DNA from: Owenia fusiformis
Taxonomy: Eukaryota; Annelida; Polychaeta; Sabellida; Oweniidae
Length of the DNA: 64,000 bases
Assembly: GCA_903813345.2 (NCBI GenBank)
Contig: CAIIXF020000005.1
Coordinates: 14,571,375 to 14,635,374 of the forward strand
Reading direction: 5' to 3'
The translations under genes were made by a program, and so were the position numbers. Under the pieces are notes generated by a model. That model was not told where the DNA came from and made no database searches. It worked only from the letters and a program-made list of their open reading frames with translations. This document shows, piece by piece, positions 1-13,800 of the stretch; the stretch's first letter is position 1, and every line of letters starts with the position of its first letter.

Positions 1-479
1 TTAATGAAGTAAATCAAGATTATTTCTACTAACATCTAGTCACTTTTTAAAAGAGAACTAAAATTTAAAAGTTGGTAAACAATGTGTAGATCTCAAATAT
101 CATATGACTTTCTAAAGGATGAGTCGGGGAATGGGTCAGGTTATTAGACTTAGAAAATATTGAAAATTGTATAATGTCTGAAAAACCAAGTCAATCACAT
201 ATGGGTATATTACTAAACTTGTCTTTCTTCTGAATGGCCAAAATCATCAATTTATATCACGATTAATGATGAATTTTGGCATCAAAGACAATGTATATCA
301 ATATGCCAGGATTGGATAAATCCCAACTGCATACACTAAACAAATAAAAGACATAGTTCAAGATTTGTTGAGTTTATGTTGAAATTATATTTTTCAAAAT
401 TATTATCTGAAAGTATGAAAGAACTTTTATGATTGATTTTTATCGTACCTAAAAAAAGGTACAATATTGTCTTCAGCTT
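1..479. other. AT-rich, no feature seen
   Basis: No coding exon, RNA gene or repeat unit is evident. It may be upstream intron of the channel gene, because the channel's N-terminal exon is missing. Confidence 0.5.
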
Positions 480-1310
480 GTTGGGCGGGTGGCGTCTCAC
501 TTTCTTGTCATCAGGATTACAGGAAAACCATTTGACGGGTTTACTTCAAATTTTCACACATGTTACATGGTAAGAAGTTCTAAAGCTGATTAATGTTTAG
601 GTGGCCATCTTGCATTCTGGTGGCAATCTTGGAAGTCAACTTGAAAGACATCTTGTCATCACGATTACAGGAAAACCACTTGACAGATTTATTTCAAATT
701 TTCACACATGTTACATGGGAAAAAGTTCTAGAGCTGATTAACTTTGAGGTGGGCATTCTGGTGGCCATCTTCGAAGTTTTTACATAAATCTTGTCATCAC
801 GATACCAGAAAAACTCTTAACGGATTTACTTCAAATTTTCACACATGTTCCATGGTAAGAAGTTCTAGAGCTGATTAACTTTTTGGTGGCCATCTTGCAT
901 TCTGGTGGCCATCTTGGAAATTTTTAGGTAAATTTTGTCATCGCGATTCCAGGAAAATGAGTTGACGGATTTACTTCAAATTTTCACACGTTTCATGGTA
1001 AGAGGTTCTAGAGCTAATTGACTTTTTGGCGTCCATCTTGCATTCTGCCAGCCATCTTGGAACTTTTTAGATAAATCTTGTCATCGCGATTCCAGGAAAA
1101 CCACATTTTCACACATGTTATGTGGAAAGAAATTCTTGAGCTGCACAACTTTTTGGCAGCCATCTTTCATTCTTGCATTCTGGACGCCATTTCAGAAGTT
1201 CTTAGATAAATCTTGGCATCTCAATTCCAAGAAAACCACTTAATAGGTTGGCTTCAAAATTTTCACATGTAACATGGTGAGAAGTTCTAGAACTGATTAA
1301 CTTTCGGTGA
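480..1310 (+). repeat. Degenerate tandem array, ~130-150 bp units
   Basis: About six diverged units, each carrying GGTGGCCATCTTGCATTCTG, a CATCGCGATTCCAGGAAAA-type block and GTTCTAGAGCTGATTAACT. Those anchors recur near 571, 723, 860, 1000, 1129 and 1281. The array ends about 45 bp before the first channel exon. Confidence 0.8.
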
Positions 1311-1355
1311 CCATCTTGCTTTCTTGGTCATCAAGCCTACACTGCTATGTTTTAG

Positions 1356-1817
1356 GTACAATATTGTTCACCCTGTGCCTTGTTGTTTCAATTGTAGGCT
1401 ACTTTCTGTTGCCTAGCAGCGACCAACCATCTGATTATCTGAGCAGCTACATCGAGACGGCCACATTGATCTCTCCCGTCGTCAGTGGGAGCTTAAAAAC
1501 GCAAAGAATATGCTACCAACTCTCCTACAAGGTCTACATATCCACAGAAGTGCAGGACTTCAATTGCTGGAATGTATCATTGCCGTCATCTATGTTACAA
1601 ATTTCCCGGAGCTACCTGTCAAATGGATTTGATGAGCCCTTGTGGAATATTAAGATGGCTGGTAACACTGCCTGTGACCGAACCAAGTGGCATAAAGTGG
1701 CCATAGATATACCCCCAGCAGAGTTTGATTATTATATCTTAGTCAAAACAACCAATGAGCAATTGCCGATTGCCATCGATAATCAGTTGATCTCACCTGA
1801 AGCTTGTGCAAGTCAAG
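1356..1817 (+). CDS. Channel exon: first membrane segment plus MAM C-terminal half
   Basis: Acceptor TTTAG at 1351-1355, donor GTACAT at 1818. It opens with about 20 hydrophobic residues ([19 protein letters not shown]), which I read as TM1 of the channel. It then runs into a module ending with [13 protein letters not shown], the usual close of a MAM domain (AIDDI then G-C). No start codon fits before it in frame across the splice site, so at least one coding exon for the cytoplasmic N-terminus is missing upstream. Confidence 0.75.
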
Positions 1818-4800
1818 GTACATATTTATACATTTTTATTTTTAAATCACCACAAACAACTAACAAGAACATATGTGTTATAGCCATCCCATCTCTATGA
1901 TGGGCAATCCGTACCAAATGTGCAGTTTACAGGTGGTGATGTTTTGATGTTATATCTCGGTTCATATTTTCACGATCCGTTGTTCATGAACTTATCTTTA
2001 CCCATTTGATGTAAAAAAGTAACAGTTTATTTCACCGTTTTAATCTGAGAACAAAAAAGCTTGCCAATCACCTTAACAGCATTATAGGCCAAGCAGTTTT
2101 TTAACAAGTGTATGTAACTACATGTAGAAGCATATTCATATATAGAATATATGAGGCACACTTTTGAAGAACAAGTTTGTTGCATTAGAGGCATTAAGGA
2201 GTTTAAGCTTGCAATGTTTTTCACAACCTAAACGTGAATGGAAAATATTTAAGCAATGCATTTGTATGGGCGATTGGTCATATGTATAGGTTGGCGTTTC
2301 CATTTTATACGCAAGCTTAAACTCCCTATTGTAAGAACATGCCTCTTTTATCATTAATCATAGATTTCTGTTTCTTTAGGGTGCCCCTCAAATATGTTTG
2401 AATGTATGAATGGCCATTGTATACCAAACCAAGCATTGTGCAATGGTACAAATGATTGTGGGGATGGATCTGACGAGACTGAAACTAGATGCTGTGAGTT
2501 ACTTTTTAATATCAATCTAAATAAACATTATATAATCTGAATGTCAAATAATATCAATGGCTGGATTTTTGTACTGGCTTTTTTAACCACGAGCAAGATT
2601 TTAAGACTAAAAATTAGCTAGATTGCGATTATATGTGCAAGGTACTGGGCATTGTGTAAGACAAATAAATATTATGCAACCGTATCAAATTCTCTTGCAA
2701 CCGTATCAAATTCTCTTGCAACCTTATCAAATTCTCTTGCAACCTTATCAAATTCTCTTGCACCCAATCACCTCACTGAATGTAAATGAGTTGATTGTTG
2801 TATTGAATTTTCAGTAACTGTTTTTTTAAACTACACGCGGTGCATTTGCAGGTGTGTCACTTAATAAGCCTTATCGTGAAAACGATCAATGGACTTTATG
2901 GTGTGAATTGCATGGTCGCATGTTTTTAACAAAAACGACTCATTCAAACGCACAAAGACACCAACGTTTATGACAATGGCACTCCTGTGGTGCACCAGCG
3001 ATTGACCAGAACGAGTATACTGACAAAGTTGGCATAGCGGTATTAAAAGGTTTAAGTGCGCGTGAATGAGCTGTAACATGTAAGCATGTAATTTGCATTG
3101 CAGAGCTCATTGTTCGTTTTTGAGATACCTGCTGACAAGGCTCATTAAGTGCTGTGCGGATGGATACGCTCTCGTGTATACCAAAATACAGCCTATATTT
3201 TGAATTGTTTTTCAGCGAACACACACATCAATTGTGATTTTGAAAATACACATCTATGTGGTTGGGTAATCCCTCCTGAAGGGGGTGATTGGTATTATGT
3301 AGAATCAAGAACACAGTCTTTTGACTTTTACAATGATGGTATGGCAGAGTATTGGCCAAAATATGATTTTACCACTCAACATAGGGCTGTGGATGATTGT
3401 AAGTTACCCAAAATATTTATTGATAAATTGTGTATGAGAACTGGTCCATTACTTTTGTAATCTTGAGATTTTTGATTTGTAACTTCAAGGTATTTTTTTT
3501 TGATTTTTAAAGATCCAACATACAACTTGTTTGATCCATTAAGATCTGATTTATGATTTGTATGATCCTCAGAGGTTCGATCGCTACTTTGATTTCAAAA
3601 GATCTGATCCAATCCAATCTTGAAAGATCTGTATTTATTTGCTCTCAGATTCAGTGATATATGACGATGCATGCGAGTCTGGACAGCTGATCACAAGTAG
3701 CGAAGGTTTCATCCAATCAATTGGCTATGGTACCTTGGATTATGGTAATTACTTAAATTGTGTGTGGACAATCAGCAGCTCCGACTTAGGTGTTGGCCAG
3801 GTATGCCATTTGTTCTTTTTGAATGTTAATCCAATACAGATTGAAATTTCCAGATAGTATCCAATTATTAACAGATGGGGAAAAACAAAGTTAATTTTGT
3901 TATGGTTTGATCCCCCTCCCCTTATCTTACAAAATTTTTAAACGTTGATCTGTCTTCCACTTGAATAGAAATCTACATTTGCTAACGAAACCATACTTTA
4001 TCTTTCTAATGAAGAGCTCCATTATTTCACTACTGTTGATAATTGGACACCCAGAAACTTCAACTGATAGGCCTGTACATTCAAATGTAGAGATTATACT
4101 AATACCAATTGAAATTTAACAAACAAATTATGAATTCAAATTGAAATTTAAGAGGTCAGGAAACTTCAGCTCATCAGCCTTAACATAGCAATACAATGTA
4201 GTTCTAATACAAATTGAAATTTAACTGGTCAGGAAACTTCAACTCATAGGCCTGGACATTGAGATAATACTAATACAAATTGTAGTTTAACAGGTCAGGG
4301 TACTTCAACTCACGGGCCTGGACATTGATATATTACTAATACAAATTGGAATTTAACAGGTCAGGATACTTCAACTCACAGGCCTGGACATTGAGATAAT
4401 ACTAATACAAATTGTAGTTTAACAGGTCAGGGTACTTCAACTCACGGGCCTGGACATTGATATATTACTAATACAAATTGGAATTTAACAGGTCAGGATA
4501 CTTCAACTCACAGGCCTGGACATTGAGATAATACTAATACAAATTGTAGTTTAACAGGTCAGGATACTTCAACTCACGGGCCTGGACACTGAGATAATAC
4601 TAATACGAATTGAAATTTAACAGGTCAGGATACTTCAACTCATAGGCCTGGACACTGAGATAATACTAATACAAATTGAAATTTAACAGGTCAGGAAACT
4701 TCAAATCATAGGGCTGCACATAGAGATATAATACAAATTGAAATTTAACAGGTCAGGAAACTTCAAATCATAGGGCTGCACATAGAGATATAATACAAAT

Positions 4801-7800
4801 TGAAATTTAACAGGTCAGGAAACTTCAAATCATAGGGCTGCACATAGAGATATAATACAAATTGAAATTTAACAGGTCAGGAAACTTCAAATCATAGGGC
4901 TGCACATAGAGATATAATACAAATTGAAATTTAACAGGTCAGGAAACTTCAAATCATAGGGCTGAACATAGAGATATAATACAAATTGAAATCTAACAGG
5001 TCAGGAAACTTCAAATCATCGGCCTTGACATAGAGATAGTACTAATACAAATTGAAATTTAACAGGTCAGGAAACTTCAAATCATCGGCCTTGACATAGA
5101 GATTTTATCAAACTGTGCAAAGGACTATCTCAAAATAGAAACTCCTGGTGGGGGAACTCTCTGGAAGGGATGTGGCAGTCTATTTGAAGAAATGGCTGTT
5201 ACGACATCTCTTGGAGTGGACTTAGATATTCCAGTGACTAATGAAGATATTACAATTACATTCTTTACGGATGGTTGGAATACGGGCGAAGGATTCAAAA
5301 TAGCATTTACAACACACACTGGACCAGCTGTAAATGGCAAGTATTTGTTTACATATAAACAATAAAGAATTGCTAACATATGCAATGAAAAGTTGTTAAC
5401 ATATACAATGAAAAAGTGTAAACATATACAATGAAGTCAGGTGTCATGTGTCCATATTGTTCTTGGTTATGAATGTCAAATCTCTAGCTGCATCCTTAAC
5501 CTATCCTGGAGCAGTTTTGACCATCACATTGAACTTTATACTGTGGTTGTTCTTTTCAATATTCAAGAATCCAGAGTGTAAAATATAGAGAGGAATCTTC
5601 AATGGTATAATATGCTTGAAACAAAATATTGTTACTTCAACCATTGAAAGCCAATGCTCCAACTTCACACATTTCTTTGTTGCATCTTTAAAGATGTCAT
5701 TTTAAAAGCAAAAAAGGCTCCAAAACGTAATAAAATATGTAGTTTGGATGTTCATTTATGTGTGTGGATTATATTTTATACCACAAACACTTATAAATAC
5801 CTGAAATTTGCAATAAAAGTGCCCAAAAATTGTTGTTTCGAAATTCCCCATTTTTCCTGTATCGCGCTAGTCACGTGACCCTTACGCGTAGCAGGCAATG
5901 CCTAGTATTACAGATATTACAGTACATATTTCAACATGTTCAATATGGCAAACATCAGCGATTCTGACTCCCGGGTTCTGGGAAATGGCTATATATAAAT
6001 CGGCGAGAGGGTGTTATTTAAGGAAGACAATTTAAGGAGGGGAAATATGTCCAAGTATGCCAGTAAAAGAGCAGATATGGACTTTAGACAAGTACTATGA
6101 CGGAGAATCAACTAAAAAAATGTGCGTTCTGGAATGAAGACCCGTTGCCATTGACTGAGAATCCCAGCGATCCTATAATCCTACTCAGTTTGAATTTAGA
6201 CGCGGAAAACAGGTTATGAAAACGGGCTCTCTGCAAAGTTATCAAATTTAGAAAATATGGATCTTGTTTTTGAGTGGCTTAACAAGCATTCGGATACAAG
6301 ACTTGGCGCTATCTCACTGGTGATCCACTCGATTACGCTGGTTACCAAAACGAATCGTTTTGGTAACAAAATGTCGGAACGTCGAAGGTACGATTTTTCT
6401 TTTTTCCTTATATCACGCGTTGTAGGCAGAATCCCCACGACTTTTTTTCTCACAAACGTATATCAGTATCATATGTTATAGAAAATGTACATGTTTGCGA
6501 AAAAATAGCTCAGAAGACAACAGAATCGTCGATTTAATTCGTCACTTAAGTTACATAAACGGTTTTGGTTAAAAGTGCAGATCTAACCGTTTTTCGAAAA
6601 ACCGTTTATGTAACTTAAGTGAGTAATTAAATCGACGATGCTGTTGTCTTCTGAACTATTTGTTCGCAAATATGTACATTTGCTTAAGCATATGATACTG
6701 ATACACGTTTGTGTTAAAAACATCGTGGGAATTCTGCCTAAAACGCATGATATAAGGAAAAAAGAAAAATCGTACCTTCGACGTTCCGACATTTTGTTAC
6801 CAAAACGATTCGTTTTGGTAACCAGCGTAATCGAGTGGATCACCAGTGTATCTCTTGTCAAATACACGCAGACTTGCAGTAAATTGGCCATTGCAAATTG
6901 CAAAATCAGATCGTCAAATTAATCGCTTCGTTTTTAAACGTATGCTTCATATCTTCATCCAAAACTTTAGGATTCGATAGAGATAAGTTAAAACTTGTAC
7001 AGGAAGAAATGGGAGATCCTACCTTAATTTAGAATCGCTGATTTCTCTGGACAAATTCCGAGAAGAAATTGTTCAACATCGCGATCAGCTCAGACTAAAC
7101 TTACATGTCGTGCATGTCACTCTGAACTCACGTGATAAAATACGGCATTTTGATTGGTTACTACTCGTGTTGTCATGATGCGAAAAACAATAGTAAACAC
7201 TGAATATGTTAATGAACTGTCATATATGGAGCAATTGTCTTTCTGATTGGTTAACTTTACACGCCTCCTAAATGAATATAGTAGTCGTAGTAAATGATTC
7301 ATTGATAACTCTGAAAGTGGGCGTGACCAGCTTCATTTTGACACCAAATTCAAGATGTTTCAAATAAAGATGGCCTCGCAAGACGAGGTTGAAATATCGG
7401 CAGTTTGATACTGATATGGTCTACGATAGATCAAAATTGACTGCCCCGCGTCATATGTCACGTGAGCCTATATTTGTTGAAAAATGAAAGAGATAGTGAC
7501 ACTTTTTAATCTTAAGTTAATACCAATATTACAAACACATATCTATTTTTTTCATTAAATATTTATTTCTTCATTATACATACATTTGTTTTACACTGCA
7601 TTGATTTATTTTTGCAAAACCTTTGCTATTAGATCTTTAAATTAAAGATAGATACTATAATCAAGAAAAACCTCAACTGATCCATAGTCTAATTCTGTTT
7701 TTTTTGTTACAAAGTATAAGATTGGTTTCTCTCATAAAACAAACAAAAACTTAGATTTCAGAATAACAAGTAAGAAGAATTCAAATAATTGCAGTATATG

Positions 7801-10800
7801 TACTTGCTTCTGCATCACAGAAGAGGAGATTTCTCAAATCTGAGAGATGCCACTGTCAGCTTCAAAGACCAATTTTATAAACTGGAATCATTTGCCATTG
7901 AAATTGATCTCAGAATGTTCACTGTTGTGTTTTCTAAATATTCTCACAAAGTTTAACATAAGAATTACCATTTCCACAATTGCAAATTTTACTTTGTTGC
8001 ATGCACAGTTCTTAGAAAATATGTGCTCATGATCTTTCATGTCATAATAACATGATATGAGTAGCACAAATAGTAAGTGATTATGGGAGCTTCTCACCTC
8101 TGCTTCTACATGGTGTCTTTCCAACTGTATTAGTGTATTAAAAGGTATATTGTTATAGTCTCCAACTTTTTTTGTGGACAGTGTTCAGTGGTTGGTGACT
8201 GGTGTTTGGCAGTTGGCATATGTACCAAATGGCAGGTGGTGACATTTTGCATGTTAATACCTTGTTACAAATGAGATTGTTTAATTTCATTACCTTCCAA
8301 TTTCAGATCCTTTAGACCCATTTAACCCACTGGACATTACAGAATATGGGACTGTTGAGAATCCTCTTCACATTGATGTTGTTCATGGGGGAATTGTTAT
8401 GCCCCTTGCCCAGACAGGAACATTTGCATGGAGCATTAACACAAGTGATCCAAATAAGGTAAGAAATTTTACCATTCATGATCCAAATAAGGTCAAACAT
8501 CTTAGCATACATGATCCAAGTAAGGTCAGAAATTTTACCATTCATGAGCCAAATAAGGTCAGAAATCTTAGCATGCATGATCCAAATAAGGTCAGGAATT
8601 TTACCATTCATGATCCAAATAAGGTCAGACATCTTAGCATGCATGATCCAAATAAGGTCAGGAATTTACCATTCATGATCCAAATAAGGTCAGGAATCCC
8701 AGTATACTTTAACCAAATAACGTCAGAAATTTTAACATACATGATCCAAATAAGGTCAGAAATTTTAGCATTCATGATCCAAATAAGGTCAGAAATCTTA
8801 ACATACCTTATTCAAATAAGGTCACACATCTTAGCATACCTGATCCAAATAAAGTCAGAAATCTTAGCATACATTATCCAAATAAGGTAAGAAATCTGAG
8901 CATACATGATCCAAAAAAGGTCAGAAATTTTAGCATACATGATCCAAATAACCCAGGCACTTTTAAACTCTTAAAAAATGTTCTTAGGTCATACAAGTGG
9001 ATATAAGAATAGCTAGTCCTTATGATTTGGACTGCACAAATGGAGACAATATTCAAATTAATGACGCAATGGGTGTAATCCTAACACAAATGTGCGATGA
9101 AAGCACTTCCGAAGCCCTCTACAATTACAGAGAAACAGTACTCTCTACTACAAATGCAGTTGTTATCGTGTTAACCAGAGGCACTGTGACTCTTGAGGAG
9201 ATCAACAAATATGTTGTGTCATTCGAATATGCAGCTCATTATAAGCCAGGTAAATAATATATAAATACAGTATATGTATTTAATATTGCTTGAGTCAAAT
9301 TACATTCTTAGAAAATTTCGAGATTAAATTTTTTTTTAGAAAACTCCACTGGATACAGGATAAAGCAGTTATGTACGGTCGGTATATGGGGTTTATCCCT
9401 CTTGAGATAGGCACATCTGCCTTCGGTCCCTATGGTCCCTCAGGTAGATATGCATATATCCCTCTGGATAAACCCCATATCCAAAACCTCCCAGTACATA
9501 ACTTGTATATACATTTATGGGGCCTCATTAGATATTGGGACTACATGTCCTATTTACATGATCGAAACAAGAATTACATCTCTGCTCTCTCGAGATATTT
9601 CCAGACAAAGAGTGTATTGTTTTGTTTGACCAAATTACCAACTTTTATTTCCAAACCAACTTATTCACAAAACAATACAAAAGTCTCCAACTTGTCTACT
9701 TCTTGTATGTATTGTATATGTACATTTCTCTACCCTTAGGGCATATGATTATGGGGAATGTAGTCAGTACTGGAACTGCCGAAAATAACTTCCTTGAGTC
9801 TCCACTACATTATCCTACCTATGGTGTTATGTGTATCACCATCCATTACAAGCTCTACCAGGGAACTCTTTATGTATCCACGCAGACAAGAACACATACT
9901 AAACTAGTGCTGGACATTACCAACTCATTATCAAATACGACGCTTTGGACTGAAGCGAAATTTGAGTTATCAGATATGAATGAGTTTAAACTGAAGTTTG
10001 AATTTAGTAGTTCCTTTTCTTTAAACTTTGTAATGATTGATGAGACACAGTTAGAAGAGGGAAGTTGCGGTGAGTAAAATGTTGTTAAGTTGTGATTTAA
10101 CAAAAAATGTATGCTTTAATATACATGGCTCACCAAAAGTTTACAGACATATATATTTTTCACATTTTTGATTTTTTTAACAAACTGTTGAAATGAGGTT
10201 CTAAATTTACCTCAGCAATTTGCATTTGCCTCACCAAATATGCTACACCCCTGATATTATCAATGTTTTTTATATATGTATTTTTTAGATTGCAATAAAT
10301 ACCTCGAATCACCAGATGGCGCCGAATACACGGGTGACATGGCAAGAACTGAGGATGGTTATACATGCCAGTCATGGAACCTCAACTCTCCACATCAAGG
10401 TTTGTACAGTTCCCAGCCATCACAGATGAATTACCCCTCAGGATACTTTGAATCTAACTATTGCAGGAACCCTGATGGTTCCACCAAACCATGGTGCTAC
10501 ACGACTGACTTACTGCACGAAAAGGATGATTGTGACATTGAAACTTGTGGTGAGTATCTATTGAAAAGTTGTGATGATTTAAAACTCAAGACATTCTAGT
10601 CTTGCATCAAAACTCTGGACCCCTCATGAATGATTAACTTCTGCAGCCATTTTAAATTTGCAAAATTAAGTATTCACCAAATTCCCTGGTAATTTTAGTA
10701 CCATGTAAATAAGTACCGTTAGTACATTGTAATATTGCAAATTCGCCAAATTAAGTAGGCACCAAATGTTCAAAACACCAAATCTGCCAAAATAAGTAGG

Positions 10801-13800
10801 GCCAAGTAGAAGTACATCATAGCATTCATTTAGTCCATTGGTGAATTGTTATGTCTGATGCTACCTACAAATAAATAGGCATTAACTTTTCCTATAACTA
10901 TGTTTTGATATTTTATTTTTCAGCGTATCACTACACAGAGTTGACGAACTACTGCTATTCATACGATTCCTCCGCACCAACATTTTTTAGTCTAGAAAAT
11001 TTTCCCGACCCTGATTTAGCTGTTGCAACTTGGGAGAGGGATTTCCCCATATATGCTTGCTATCTGGCATCTAAACGCAATGGATTTGAAATTTTTGCTC
11101 TCTATGGTGGTGGAAAATGTGCTGGGGGACTTACAGCATACAATCAGGTAATTCAACAATTATTCAAAAAACTTTGATTCTTTTTTTTTCAATTCAATTT
11201 ATTTATTTCATAATTCTTATATAATATACATGATAAAACCAAGCCGCTAGACACCCTAGTGGGTATATGTTGCGGTTTAACAGAAATTCTTAAAATGACA
11301 TCTAGACTACATTTAAAATAAAGCACTTATATTATGTTGCATGTAGGTATATATAGTAGGTATGACTCTGAAACACTTTATTGTACAGAATCCTTTACAC
11401 TATGCTATCTCGTTGGAATCAAAGATTAGTCTAAGACTATAATGTCAATGCTAAGATGCAATGAAATTTCAAAGAAAAGATCCCACCGACCCCTTCTTTT
11501 TCTTTTCTCTCATTAGTTCCAATATACCTTTACAATTCAAGAGGCAAATTGATTATTTGTTTCAGTCACAAGTTGCTACTCCAATTGATTCTGCACTATG
11601 TGCTAATGACAGCGGCTTGGGAAGTACATCGACATATCATGTTTATAAAGTCATCTTCGACGAATGTGAGTTAATGGTTTTTAATATTTTACATATCCTT
11701 TATTACTTGATATAATAGTTCCTAGGATTTTTTCCTTTGGTATACCTACCTATTTGTCATCTTTAATTGCTAATTCCTATAAATTTTTTATTGTTATAGG
11801 GGGCACCATACACCTTTCAGTGGTGTCTCACTCCCTTCATCAATTTTGTATTGTTTGTATGTACATATATTTAATAAATTGAAATTGAAATATGCTTTTT
11901 GTATCTTATATGAAACAGCAAGAAAAAACACTTTTGTAAAGTTGATAAAACCTATGTTAACATTTTCTCAAAGAGAACACCATTTAATCATTTCAAAGAG
12001 TTTTAAAAAAAGGGCAAAGTGTACTTATTATACCACATGTGTTTCACTTAACCGCATGATTGTTAACAAACTGAAATTGAATATTGCAGCCAAAGTTATC
12101 AAGGTTCCCACATGGGAAAGCTTGTGTGTTGCATTAAAGCTCAGTGGGGAAACAGACACAGGTGAGTCTATCATGTGATCACTCTGATTTGATTGGCTAG
12201 ATATGGTCACATGGCACTATTTGACTGATTTGATTGGCTAGATATGGTCACATGGCACTATTTGACTGATATGATTGGCTAGATGTTGTCACATGATTGT
12301 CACAATATAGCGGTATCAACCTAATGGCATTGGATTTAAGGATTTAAGTCATTTTTTGAAGAATATCACAAATACATTATATTCATGAAATCAAATGTAT
12401 TTTATATGTCTGATAATACCTAAGAACTAAACGATTTATTTTACCATGGAGACAATATTATGTGCAATAAATGTGGCAATGTGATATCAAATAAACTGGA
12501 GATAGCAAAGAGAGAACGTGAATTCTTAAAATGTATTTTTATTTTCTAGGTTTTTGCAGTTTGGACGACTCTATGAAGAGGTTTCTTTACCTGCATACCT
12601 CCCCAACTATGAAGTCCAATTATCTACCAGAAATAGAGAAACTAGAGGTGAAAGGTAAATATAAGAAATTTAATTTAATATCATGATTGTTATATTTTGA
12701 AAGGAAAATAGAGGGGAAAAATGTGAAACCAGTTAATGCATTAAATCATTTTTTGTTGTTTACAAAATCACCAAGTAACATGTCATAAATTTCCAACATT
12801 TTGTGGAACTGAAAAAGAAAATTAAGATCCAAACGTAATAGAAGACGCTCTTCAAAAGATTCTATCCAATGGAACCTTAGTTGCCAAATTATATAGGGGG
12901 TGTACGTCAAGGACGGACTGATGGATATCTGATTATTTTCTATTGTAAGAGTGTGACAGGAACTGTAATGGTAGCTGTAATGTGGCAGGGTGGTGGCGCT
13001 GTGACGACCAGTGCAAGGATGGCTATGTACTCTCCGAAGCTGATAAAGTTTGCAAACGTAAGAAAATACAATTAAACCTGTCTCAGTGGGATGAACCTCA
13101 AAATAATGTTCCTCTTATAGAGGTTCATTTTACATTTCAGTAACTTTAAAAAGGGTTCCACTTATGGAGGTGTTTCACCTACAGAGGTCAACTAGGAAAT
13201 GTGTTTGGGATGATGGGAAATTAGGTCAATTTTTATCTAGGTCAAACGTCAAGGACTAAGTCAAATCATGTATTTTTACTTTTTAATTTACTTCTTAATT
13301 TTCTCGGTCATCCTTCAATATTTTTTTTATTATGTCCCTTATAAAAAAAGTAGAAGAACGCTACAAAATAGTTTTTTGTTATCTTGAACCGATTTTGAGA
13401 AACCAGTGTCCAAAAAGTAGGTCAACAAAAAAGTTCTCCAAATTCAATGTTTTTGTTTAATACATTTTATCATTCTTCTTATACAGCATCATCCGATGAC
13501 TATATGTCAGACTTCCTCCTCACCAAAGCCCATGATGCCAATGATCTGATATTTAGGTAGGTATGAGTATTTCAGGGTAGGGCTTGATCTTTAATTGTAT
13601 ATACCTTTTTACCATAAACATAGATGCAAGGAGGATTGAAAGCCAGGGTTCCAACATGTTATTCTTCAATCTCCAACGAGATGCGATGTTGCTATTTGTG
13701 CTTGTATATTTGTCCAGCTGCAAGGAGAATGGAATGGTGGATATTTTTGATTTTGAATTTTGTATTTATGACGTGACTATGTGATACCTATATATGGAAA

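Noticed and set aside
6214-6922. Mirror-image open frames containing [14 protein letters not shown] on both strands
   Set aside because: They are the two arms of the 534-bp palindromic MITE read in opposite directions.
8460-8890. Protein of DPNKVRN repeats as a separate gene
   Set aside because: The frame comes from a 33-bp repeat seeded by an exon end; there is no independent start or promoter. It is kept only as a possible alternative exon extension.
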